This document shows positions 33,603 to 43,779 of a DNA stretch of 64,000 nt, in pieces. The notes under the pieces were generated by a model, which saw only the letters and a list, made by a program, of their open reading frames with translations, did no database searches and was not told where the DNA came from. The stretch's first letter is position 1; each line of letters begins with the position of its first letter. This stretch comes from Trichosporon coremiiforme (lineage: Eukaryota > Basidiomycota > Tremellomycetes > Trichosporonales > Trichosporonaceae). Location: positions 44,840-108,839 of the forward strand of contig BCJJ01000001.1 of assembly GCA_039545355.1 (NCBI GenBank). The letters run 5' to 3'. The position numbers and the translations under genes were made by a program.

Positions 33603-34612
33603 TTAATGCTCACTAAGCACGCTCTTCCTAATACTCTTTCTCCGCAACACGAGGTCGTCAAACTTGCCCCCTTCTTGCGGGACGAGCTGGACGAACTCCC
33701 TCCGCACCTTCTTAATGAACAGGTGCACATCCCGGTCAGAGTTGACCTGCTCGAGCAGTCCTCCAAGATTAGCGAGCGGGGGATCGCACTGCGGCACGCT
33801 GTAGTGCCCGCCAGCGAAGTCGAGCACCAGTCTGAACTCTCTCTCCGGACTTGACGGATCGACCAGCGTGAAGAGGAGCATAAGGCGGTCGTCTGTCGTC
33901 AGCTTACCCGTCATTCGCAAGCTTTCCCATGCGTTCTCCAATGGACTGAGACTCACCTCCGACACCCTCCATACGCAGTCCCAGAGCTCCTTCAAGCACA
34001 GCGAGCTGCCGCGCGTCCCGTTCCCGCATGTCCGCCAGCACTTTCGCCTGCCGTTCCTTCGTCGCCCGCTCTGCGCCCAGTTCCGTCTTGAGACCCGTGA
34101 TTTGCCCCTCGAGGGCTGCGTTCTGTTCCCTCACCCGTTGGAGCGAGGCTTGGAACCGGGACAGAGAGGACTGGAGTTCGGCGACTGTGCGGCGTTCCTG
34201 CTCGATGGCTGGAGTTAGCTAACTCGACACCACCGCCTCCATAGCTGAGCCACTGGCGTCTGAGGTTTGCTGGTGTTCGCCGGAAGTCTAAGCCCCCGCC
34301 AGCTGGCTTACCCTGCAGCATATCCTTCTCGTTTTGCTGTTCCTCCTTTATATCCATCTCGGTGACGACTTTTTCCTGCTTGAAATTGGCGACGGTCTGG
34401 TCATACTCGTGTGCGCGCTCCGCGATCTCCTTGTGCGCGACGCCCATGCGTGCATCAAACTGGTCGTCAGCTTCACTGGACGATTCATAGCTCACAGCTT
34501 CCAGGTACTTGTTGATCTTCTTCTCGAACTGGCCCCAGCCAAGGTCGAGGGACGGCGTGTCCGCAGCCAGGAAGCGCTTCAGGTCGAACGTCGCTGGGTT
34601 TAGGACCTGCAT
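33603..34612 (-). CDS. SPC25: Ndc80 complex subunit Spc25
   Basis: Spc25 pairs with Spc24 to anchor the Ndc80 complex to the inner kinetochore. Three exons, 34612-34312, 34208-33957 and 33892-33603, give 843 nt and 280 residues. The first ~190 residues form a long coiled coil (KINKYLEAVSYESSSEADDQFD..; RRTVAELQSSLSRFQASLQRV..). The C-terminal globular RWD-like domain is in the last exon: LFTLVDPSSPEREFRLVLDFAGGHYSVPQCDPPL, which fits the conserved Spc25 pattern (LDxxDPxxxxREFxFVLD...Y.V..C.PPL). Both introns are about 60-100 nt and join in phase. Confidence 0.92.
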
Positions 34613-35180
34613 GTTGGTGGTGGTGGTGATTGTGGAGGGGTTCAGAGAACTGTTCAGAGATTTGTTGTTGCCGCGCGTCGAGGGTGATCACGTTTGTTTG
34701 GCTCCAGATTCCTGTACGTGGATGCGTGCCTGACGAGGTAACGTGTTAGGCGTGGATGAGGAGAAAAGTGTGACAGCACGCCTGTGTTCCTCCCGCTGGT
34801 TGGTGACATCAATTCCAGGGCGCTCGTTTGACCCTTGGCTTAGCTGCCTCAGTCGCCCAGCGTACGGGGAGATCGAGACCCTGGCACGATGAGCAAGTGG
34901 CAGGCGGTGTAGGGCCAGCCAGACCGACTCAGCCCGGCCAGCCAACGCGACTGTCTTTCGCTCGCTACGGTGACAGATTGCTCCCGCCCGCAACCAGTAA
35001 ACAACCGTTGGCCCGCCGTTTGTTGTTTTGACCTGGCCTGGTCTGACCTGACAGAGCGACCGCCTGACTACCGCCCTAGCTACTCCATCACAACAACCAA
35101 CAACACTCTGCGTTAGTCACTGCACACTCCTTCATCTCACTTTTCGCTCGTTTCAACACCCCCGGCAGCTCAGCTCCACC
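34613..35180. promoter_or_regulatory. Divergent SPC25 / DBF2 promoter region
   Basis: About 570 bp between the divergent starts of two mitotic genes. No specific site is assigned. Confidence 0.4.
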
Positions 35181-37047
35181 ATGCCCCTCATCCCACCCTC
35201 GCCCGCAAAGCGCAGCAAGGAGAACGTCCCCGACCGCTCGTCGTACCTCTCCTTCCTGTGGGAGAAGTCGGAGCGCGCTCAGCCCCTCAAGGAGGCCCCG
35301 CCGAGCAACGAGGACGTCACGATGTTCACCTACAAGAATCAGGCGGCGCAGCACGCCGCAGCGGCTAAGAACCCCTACCACTACCTGAAGAGCGGCCAGG
35401 CGCAGCCCGTCGCCCATCAGGAGGACGTCCGCATGCGCACCGCCAAGATGGAGACGCAGAAGCCCCGCGGCCTCGAGGTCTGGGAGCGCGAGATCCTCGA
35501 CAAGCCCGAGGTTCAGCGCCGCGCGACCGTTGCGCAGATCTGTGAGTGCACTCTGATGCGGACTGATGCTGACGAGAACAGACTTCCTCGACTACTACTG
35601 TGAGCCACTTGCCCTTTATTTGGTTCCGGATCGTCTTGACTAACCTCCAGTCGACTTGCTCGGATACATCTCGGACAGGAAGCGTCGTTACGACACCTTC
35701 AAGAAGGATACGGCTGCCCGCCATGTAAGCCAGCTGATCTCAAAACGAGCTGACACCCAGGTCACCGGTGACGCCTACAACAAGGAGCTGTCGAGCTACA
35801 ACGGTCGCGAGCGTGTTATTCTCCGCAAGCGCCGAACGAAGCTCCGTGTCGACCAATTCCGTATCATTGCCCAGGTCGGTCAGGGAGGCTACGGTTCGGT
35901 GTACCTCGCCCGCAAGGCGGACACGAACGAGGTGTGCGCGCTGAAGAAGATGCGCAAGGGCACGCTCGCCAAGATGGACGAGGTCAAGCACGTCCTCGTC
36001 GAGCGTGACATTCTGACGGCGGTCAAGACGCCCTGGCTGGTGCGCCTGCTTTACGCTTTCCAGGACACGGAGCACGTCTACCTCGCAATGGAGTACGTTC
36101 CGGGAGGCGACTTCCGCACGTTACTGAACAACTCGGGAGTCCTCAAGGAGGAGCACGCGCGCTTCTACGCCGCCGAGATGTTTATGGGCGTCAACGAGCT
36201 GCACAAGCTCGGTTACATCCACCGTGACCTGAAGCCGGAGAACTTCCTCGTCGACGGCACCGGACACGTCAAGCTGACGGATTTCGGTCTCGCTACCGGC
36301 GCCCTGAACCCGCAGCGCATCGAGGCGATGAAGAACAAGCTCGACGCCGTGTCTGACGACGCACTCGTGTTCCGTTCCACGCTCGAGCGGCGCACGATCT
36401 ACCGCTCGATTCGCATGGCTGAGCCGCGATACGCCGACTCGGTCGTCGGTTCGCCCGACTACATGCCGCCCGAAGTGCTGCGCGGCAAGACGTACTCGTT
36501 CTCGGCCGACTACTGGTCGCTGGGTTGCATTCTCTTCGAGTTCCTGTGTGGTTTCCCGCCCTTCTCTGGCCAGACGCCCGAGGAGACGTGGGCCAACCTG
36601 AAGAACTGGCCGCGCGTCCTCCGCCGCCCCGTGTATGAGAACCCCGAGGACCTCATCTTCAACTTAAGCGACACGGCGTGGGACGCTGTCGTGCGCCTTA
36701 TTGCGCATCCGCGCGACCGCGTCGCCAATCTGCAGGACGCGCAGGCGCTGCCCTTCTTCCTGCCCCTGCCGTTCGAGAAGATGCGACAGCTCCCCGCCCC
36801 CTTCGTCCCCGTGCTCGACGGTGAGACGGACGTCGGCTACTTCGACTCGTTCTCGAGCCCGGAGGACATGGCAAAGTATGCCGAGGTGTTCAAGAAGCAG
36901 CGCGACGTCGAGGCTGTCGAGGAGCGCGGCCATGGAAACCGCAACAACTGGGTTGGGTTCACCTTCGGACGCAACGCGCCAGCCGGCCAGAACGTCCGCG
37001 CATCTCACATCAAGCCCGAGAACGAGGCCCTCCAGGTCATGTTCTAA
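35181..37047 (+). CDS. DBF2: NDR/LATS-family kinase, Dbf2/Sid2 type
   Basis: Ser/Thr kinase of the mitotic exit/septation network, activated by Mob1. Four exons (35181-35541; 35582-35599; 35651-35724; 35761-37047) give 579 residues; the second is only 18 nt. The N-terminal region (~120-180), with IYFLDYYFDLLGYISDRKRRYDTFKKD, is the Mob-binding helix zone. The kinase domain starts near 184: glycine loop GQGGYGSVYLA, catalytic lysine in ALKKM, HRDLKPEN (~305) and DFGLATGALNP. An NDR-specific insert lies between DFG and the activation segment (~320-380), and SVVGSPDYMPPEV follows. The C-terminal hydrophobic-motif region is VGYFDSFSSPEDM to NNWVGFTFGRN. The insert and the Mob region favour Dbf2/Sid2 over Cbk1. 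Confidence 0.93.
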
Positions 37048-40000
37048 GCCCCATCCTGTCCTTGCAAAAGCACAACCAATCTCCATATCTCTGCCCTGTT
37101 GTGTCACAACCTTGTGCCATACGTGTATACCCTTGATCCAGATGTGATGACTATGATGACCAGAAAGGACGATACAGGTGCGATCGATGCAGAGTCGCAG
37201 CACAGGCTGGAAAGTGGCACAGAGTGTGTTGAGGGATTGACCAGTGGCAGGTGACTCAACCCCGGTGGATCAGTTCGATACACAGCAGCTATGTTATTCG
37301 CCTTAGGATTCGTATTCTTATTCACAATTGGAACGAGGTCTGGACTGGGCGACGATCAGTCCGACCTTCATCCTCTGATCTTCCTTCCTCGCACTCAACA
37401 TCGCCGCACCTACCAGCCGACTACAGCGCTAGCCATCAGCCCTATCAATAGAAGACGATGAGCAGCTTCGAACATGTGGACGTCCCGGGTCCAGTGAGGC
37501 CATCTGTCCGTTCGTGCGCGCTGTTGTCCTACTCCTCCATTGAGTGCCTTCCTCGCCCCTTACCCTGCTCCTCGCTAGGTGTCCTCCACAATCGGCCATC
37601 CCCTCGCCGCCAGTTGGTCTCCATCACCCATCGCGTTCCTGCACCCATTGTCTCCCTCCACTCATCGCCCTCCTCGCGCTTTCTCTCCCGCAGCCTTCCT
37701 CGCTGTTGGCGTCTGCGTTGATGAGTCCCAGTTGAGCTTCTAACGCGAACCTCGGAACTGTTCACACGGGTGCTCACCTCAGACACGACATCGCCTCGAC
37801 TGAGATCACGGAGTCACCGTCATCTGTCAGGTTGAAGAAGCAAAACGTCAAGATCGGTCAGTTTCGCATGCCCTTCCCCTCTCATACACCACTCCCGCAG
37901 CTCCACAATGTCGTATTCGCTTTCTTTCACCGGCCCAACAGCAAGCAGCAAGTCCGCTTTCCCCTTGCCTCCCTTCTGCCGGTAACCAGTGTGAATTCGT
38001 CGCTCAGTCGTCCGTCAGTACCGGTTACTTGTCAGTGGATCACCGAATTTCCACCTGGCATGACGCCATGATCGCCACGAACCAGTCTTGCGCGCAGTCG
38101 TTGGATGCGTTCGGTCCGTTCTGCCGCAGCACTAGTCCTGCGATAGCTGCGTGATAGTTGGGCTAGTGTGTTCGGATCGCAGTACTCCCTCGATCCTCGA
38201 GCTGTGGTGCCAAGATGAGGCCGATGCTGCTCGCACCAGGTACCGCTGGCTCAAATGATAGTACGAGATCCGAGATCGAGAAGAGGCACAGCTGGCACAG
38301 ACGACGGTGTGAGATGCTGCAGCGGGTGAACACGCAGGCGCCACACGCTGCCGTGAAAGCTGTCATGCAGTTGTCCCGTGACCGCCTTTGGTGAACTGTG
38401 ATGAATGGAAACGTGCGTTTGCTGGAGGTGCATGTGCAGCTCGTAACGGCACTGACGCTCTCGCATCCTACCACGCTGCCCACATTTGGAAGTCCAGATC
38501 GCACAGCATCAGTTGATCCGGGAGCCTAAACTGCCGGGCTTGCCTGCGTGCCTGCGTGTCTGCGTGCGAGCGACACGATGCGCTAGTGCTTGACGCCGAA
38601 TGTGTGAGTAGCAAGGTGCCAACCGCTATTGCCAACAGTCCCGGCGCACGCAGGCTCCGCTTGCTGGGACTGTTAGTGCCACGCTGCGTGCCGCCGTTTC
38701 GAATCGCGATTCCGACTACTGCGGATTACAAAGGGGCTGCCGGATGGTTCCCTCACCATTTTGGTGTTGCTAAAGAGGGACGAGACGGAGGGAGATGCGG
38801 CATCTCATGCTGGTTCTTACATACGGGGCATCGGGGCATGCGGCACTTGGAGTACGCCGCCTGATCTGGTGAGCTCGACTGTGCCCTCGGCGAGAGTGAG
38901 CGGACTACTGCGCTCCGATGTCCAATCGGCACGCCGTTGTGATCCAGGAGAGTGAAGCATACTGTATTGCCATGCCGGGCAAGTAAACAGCTGATGGTAC
39001 TGCGGCCTGTCATCTGAGTCATGTGTCAGGTGAGGCGTAGGGCGCTGACACAACTCCGCTCTGGCGCAAGTGTGCAGTGACGACGCCGAACCGAGAGGTC
39101 GCAGCCAGCGAGTCAGAATGCGCCGACCGTGTCTCGTGACTGAGGTGCGAGTGTGCGTATGACGCTTTAGAGAGTGTGGCTCGAGACGGGGCTAGGGCTG
39201 GCTTGGCGTGCTACTTTGGCGAGCACCAGCCAACTTTCAGGCAGAAGTAATGGCTCTAGCGTACGCAATTAGCACTGGCGCACGCACCCTGTTGTTCTGG
39301 TGTCAGCGCGAGTGCGTGACTGGCCGCCAGCTGCGACTTTCAGGCCCATCCGCAGCTCTGCACGCACTTCACGCCGCACGCGGCTCATACATGTCTCGGT
39401 GCATCGGTGACCTAGCGCAGGCAAAACCGGCTTGGTCCGGTTCGGCCGGGGCACGAGCGGACATGCGGGCAAGAGTGGACAACGTGATGCATCTTGCATC
39501 GATATCAAAATGTATGCACGCTGGACGGTATGGAGGTTGCAGTGGTGCAGGGAGACCGGCGAATTCGAGCGCTTCGACTGGATGATAGGTCGCCGGCTGG
39601 CGCTAAGGAGTAGGGGAGTTGGCAAGATCCGATATAGATTGGAATATGCGTAGGAGATTGGAATATCGGGCAGCTCGCCGTAGCGCGGTAGCGCGGGAGG
39701 ATCAGCAGATTACGGTGGACGGCGCTAGCGCACTTAGAGTCCGCCTGTAGCCGTATACGTACATGCCGTATTCCCCGCCGCGTGAAAGCGAGCTCACTCT
39801 GTTTTGATTGAGCAATATCTGCCGTACTCGTACTTTCGCCCAGGCACGCGCTCCAGGGTGCACTCTCGTCCTCGGCTCAGACGCCAAGGGCCGCCTGCAC
39901 TCTAGGTTCTCGCCACCCAACCAACCCCGCACCGACCCTGGCCTGTCTTCGGATTGCCCCGCCTCAGCCTGTAGGCTCAATTTTGACTGCAGCACGTCCG

Positions 40001-40119
40001 ATCCCCTGCCCAGGCCACTACCTGCACTCCACACCCCCTCCTCCCCGTGCTTCATCGTCGTCCTCTCCTTTGTTCACCATCAACTCTCCCCATCGCGAAT
40101 CACTTTACCCAAGAATTCA
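37048..40119. other. Long intergenic region, no gene supported
   Basis: About 3.1 kb between DBF2 and the LRR gene. Short frames occur on both strands; one ATG at 37458 (MSSFEHVDVPGPV) with a GTGAGG donor after it looks like a possible first exon, but I could not follow it to a credible second exon. The last ~300 bp are pyrimidine-rich and are the LRR gene's promoter/leader. Confidence 0.5.
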
Positions 40120-42924
40120 ATGGACCCCGCCGCCTCTCAGGCGGCTCTCACCTCGGCCAACGGCGCCGCAAACTCCAGCTCCCAGGTCTCCTTCGATGTT
40201 CTCCCCATCGAAGTCCTCTCCCTCGTAGCGTCCCTCGTGTCGCCGCCATTCTACCTGCCTCCGCCTCCCGCCGAGCCCAGCCCAAGGCCGCCCGCGCACA
40301 TTGTCGAGTCGCTCGACCCCAAGCCCGCCCCGCAGCAGACGAGCTCCCAGGCCGTCTCGGCGCTGACCAAGAGTAGCGCGCACGTTCTCGAGGCTACGCG
40401 CCCGTGGCTGTGGGAGAATGTTGACGTTCGCTCGGGCCGCGGTTGGCTCGCCGTCGTCGATGCGCTGACCGAGGAGGTCGTCGACGTAGTCGAGGACGAG
40501 GTCGTGCACCACGAGTCCGTCTTTGTCGACACGCCACCCTCGCCTCGCAGCCCCGACCAGTCCCCTGGCGGGTTCCGCCCGCACCACGCGTCACCTGATG
40601 TCGGCACCAGTGCCTCCGCGGCTGCCGCTGCGGCGGCTGCCCAGCAGCCCAGCCAGCCCGTCGAGACCATGCCCTCGGTGCCCGTCGGCACTGCGATGCG
40701 CGACCCGCGCGAGAGCCTCGGCCTCGTGCGTTCGGTTACGATCAACGAGAACGTCGCCAAGGCGTACTACTCTGACAAGGGATGGACTCACGAGCGCACG
40801 CGGACGATGTCTCCGCCGCAGCCGCGCAGGCTCAGCATGCTGATCACTCCCCCAGGGTCGCGGAACACGTCTCCGAGCGCTCGTCTGCGTGGGCGCTCTC
40901 GCTCGCCCCGCCGCAACCTCGTCTTCGAGGAGGGCATTAGCTCGGTGCTGGCACGCTCTTTCAACCAGCGCTCGTTCAGCGGCAGTCTGCCGCCGGGACA
41001 GCGCCCGCTCATGCGCCAGAGTTCGCTGTCTCTGTCACGCACGGCACACGCCCTGCTCGAGGAGAGCGATGACGAGGACTGCGACCAGGGCAACCACCAG
41101 TTCATGCAGGCGCTGCGGACGCCACCGAAGGAGAACGAGGATCTGCCTAAAGTGGAGCCGGACGAGGAGGCGCACGAGAACGCCAACCCCGACCTTCTGC
41201 CCCCGCCCGGGCCGTACATCCGGCACCTGTCGTTCACCAACTTCCGCACGATCGGGTCGCGCCGCTCGCAAGACGAGGCCGTGCGTGGGCGCTACGTGAC
41301 TGCCGGGAGGCTCGAGGGTGTCATCAAGAACACGCCGAACCTGCGCTCGCTCTGCATGACCGAGTATGTCGACAGTGCTCTCTCGTCCGCGGTTGTCGAG
41401 GAGATCTTCTTCAGAGGATATGCCAAGCCACGCGTCCGCAAGAACCGTGCTGCGAGCTTCTCGCCCCAGTCAAGGGCGCGTGCCATGTCGATCCAGCAGG
41501 AGCTGGAGCCGGCGCAGTCTACGATCGACGACCTCATGGACCCCCCGCGGCCCAGCTACGTGCCTTACGAGGAGGAGACGGAGGACGACAAGTGGGCACG
41601 CCGGCGGCAGTTCCAGCCCCTCGAGTCCCTCGACCTGACCGGCTGCGTCAGCGACAACTTTACCGATGCGATCCACGAATTCGGCAAGAACTGGCTTGGT
41701 CTCGGCGAGGAAGACGAGGACGAGGACAGGGGGCGCGGGCGCTCCCGCCGCCGCGAGGACGACGATGAGGACTTGGATGACGAGATGGACGAGGACGAGG
41801 TACCTGAGCAGCGTCACCGCGTCAGCTTCCCTGCTCTGAGGAGGTTGTCGCTGCGAACCTGCCGCAGGCTCCCGCCCGCATTCATCCATGCGCTCGTCCT
41901 CGCCATGCCGAACCTCACCCACCTCGACCTCTCAGGCACCCGCGTCGCCAACTCGCTCCTGCAAGCTCTGACGCACTCTCCCCCTCGTGGCATGCGTCTT
42001 GAGTCGCTCTCGCTCGCGCGCTGCCCGGGCCTCGACCCCACCGTCGTCGTCGACTTCCTCCTCAAGTCGCCTGTCGCCGCCGAGCTCGTCGACCTCAACC
42101 TCTTCGTAAACCCCACGCAGGGTAACGCCATCGGGTCCGAGGATCTGATGCGTCTCCTCGACGCGCCGTGCTTCCGCTCCGGAAGGCTGAGGTACCTCGA
42201 CCTCTCGTCTGCGGGCATCACCGCCGCGCACCTCGCGCCCGACGTGTTCCCACCCCAGCCGTCGCTCGTGTCCCTCGGCATGAGCCACATTCCCCTCTTG
42301 CCCCTGCGCGACGTCGCAAGTTTCATTCAGACGACTGCTCCCGGCGTCGAGGTCCTCACCCTCGCCGGAACGGCGGTGCACGACCTGCGCCCCGACGCGA
42401 GCTCGCTTCAGATCACACTCTGTATCCACGCCCTCCTCATCAACCCGCTCACGACCATGCCGTTCAGCATCTCGGGTCTCAACCTGAGCGGGCCGTCGAA
42501 GGCGGACCTGACATGCGGACCTACCCGCCTCCGTGTCGTCGAGCTGTCCTCGTCTATCCGCCGCTCGCTCGAGACCTCGCAGGGCGCCTCGCGCACCGAG
42601 TGGCAGGTCATCCGCTCCAAGGGCGGCCGCGGATGGTACGTCGACGTCAGCGCCGGCTGGATCCCGACGAGCACGGTGTCTGACTGGGGATACGTCACGC
42701 AGGAGGCGATCGAGGTCGGCGAGGGCGTCGGCGCGATGAGCTTCGTGCGCCATCTGCCTAATGCCCACTCTTGGAGGCAGTGGCTCACCCGCCTTGCTGA
42801 GGCTAATGGCCGTGTGTCGAGCTATGTCGGATGGCACTCGAGGAAGATGGAAGTGGTGAGGGGTGAGGGCATGATGGGTAGGGAGGACGGGATGGGCGGA
42901 GTCGATGCGTTCGCTTTGGAGTGA
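40120..42924 (+). CDS. Large F-box-like, leucine-rich-repeat protein
   Basis: An intronless frame, 934 residues from the ATG at 40120. The frame is open further upstream to 39808, but that stretch lies in leader-like sequence, so 40120 is preferred. Residues ~25-110 look like a divergent F-box region (FDVLPIEVLSLVASLV; LEATRPWLWENVDVRSGRG). Residues ~110-480 are mostly disordered, Ser/Pro/Arg-rich with an Ala run (~165-175). From ~500 there are LRRs: LESLDLTGCVSDNF, LRRLSLRTCRRLPPAF, LTHLDLSGTRVANSLL, LESLSLARCPGLDP, LVDLNLFVNP and LRYLDLSSAGITA. An acidic insert (EDEDEDRGRGRSRRREDDDEDLDDEMDEDE, ~528-565) splits the first repeats. Such proteins often are SCF ubiquitin-ligase adaptors; that is inference. 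Confidence 0.75.
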   Translation: MDPAASQAALTSANGAANSSSQVSFDVLPIEVLSLVASLVSPPFYLPPPPAEPSPRPPAHIVESLDPKPAPQQTSSQAVSALTKSSAHVLEATRPWLWENVDVRSGRGWLAVVDALTEEVVDVVEDEVVHHESVFVDTPPSPRSPDQSPGGFRPHHASPDVGTSASAAAAAAAAQQPSQPVETMPSVPVGTAMRDPRESLGLVRSVTINENVAKAYYSDKGWTHERTRTMSPPQPRRLSMLITPPGSRNTSPSARLRGRSRSPRRNLVFEEGISSVLARSFNQRSFSGSLPPGQRPLMRQSSLSLSRTAHALLEESDDEDCDQGNHQFMQALRTPPKENEDLPKVEPDEEAHENANPDLLPPPGPYIRHLSFTNFRTIGSRRSQDEAVRGRYVTAGRLEGVIKNTPNLRSLCMTEYVDSALSSAVVEEIFFRGYAKPRVRKNRAASFSPQSRARAMSIQQELEPAQSTIDDLMDPPRPSYVPYEEETEDDKWARRRQFQPLESLDLTGCVSDNFTDAIHEFGKNWLGLGEEDEDEDRGRGRSRRREDDDEDLDDEMDEDEVPEQRHRVSFPALRRLSLRTCRRLPPAFIHALVLAMPNLTHLDLSGTRVANSLLQALTHSPPRGMRLESLSLARCPGLDPTVVVDFLLKSPVAAELVDLNLFVNPTQGNAIGSEDLMRLLDAPCFRSGRLRYLDLSSAGITAAHLAPDVFPPQPSLVSLGMSHIPLLPLRDVASFIQTTAPGVEVLTLAGTAVHDLRPDASSLQITLCIHALLINPLTTMPFSISGLNLSGPSKADLTCGPTRLRVVELSSSIRRSLETSQGASRTEWQVIRSKGGRGWYVDVSAGWIPTSTVSDWGYVTQEAIEVGEGVGAMSFVRHLPNAHSWRQWLTRLAEANGRVSSYVGWHSRKMEVVRGEGMMGREDGMGGVDAFALE

Positions 42925-43779
42925 GCGCAACCATCCCCCTCTTAAACTCTCCCATCAACCCACCTTCCGACCACATCTCATCCCGACCTCTTAACGACCA
43001 CATGATGTCGACGATCCCAATGTCAAGCCAAGAACCTCGGTCCTCGCGACTAACAACCCATAAATCTCAAAAAAGTAATAAAGCCCCAACACTAAACAAC
43101 CCCCACTCTCAACAATTAAAGCAAACCACCAAGCGCTCCCGACCCGGCCAATGTATCCACCACTTGTAAGACCGTACGACCCGGAGCGAACTAGTGTCAT
43201 GAGAAGAAACACACCGTGTACCTATGTTATAAAGTACGGATTAGTATGAATGCGTGAACTTAGCGAGCACGGGCCGTAGGGCGCAAGTGTCGATGTCTGA
43301 AGCAACAGGAGGAAGGAGAAAGGCTCGAGGAAGGCGAGTGCAGCAGAAGAGGATGATCGTCGACGACCACCGCATGGGTGAGTCACGTGATGTGACACAA
43401 CGCCGAGGCGACAACCTCTGGAGTAGTCAGTAGAGAGCGCTGCATGCAATGCGTGCGATGTTCAGAGGTTTGGGGGGGGCAGCATATTATGTCAACAATG
43501 ATTCAGGCTCGCAATGCAGTGCCGAAGGGCAGACACAAGTCTAATGACAGGAGCACCGCTCAGAACCGATGACGACAAACAAATATCCTAAGCGGTCACT
43601 TCACGTCCACCCATTTCGTCAACTTGTCAACACACGCTGTTTTCCTTCTTTCCTTCTCCCTTCCCCTTACTTGCTCGCCTTGGCTCTGGTTCCTCCCCCC
43701 TCCTCCCCGACAAGCGATACCCCTCACCACGTTGGCTGGGAGCTAGGTCGCGAGCGCGTGCCAGGCGACGTGTAGACGC
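42925..43779. other. Intergenic region between the LRR and zinc-finger genes
   Basis: About 850 bp of 3' and promoter sequence. It includes an A/C-rich stretch (about 43040-43140) and a GGGGGGGG run near 43471. No gene seen. Confidence 0.5.

Noticed and set aside
37458..37721. Possible first exon MSSFEHVDVPGPV and following frame
   Set aside because: No second exon with coding character could be joined to it.
39808..40119. Upstream extension of the LRR protein frame
   Set aside because: Pyrimidine-rich leader-like DNA; the protein begins sensibly at 40120.
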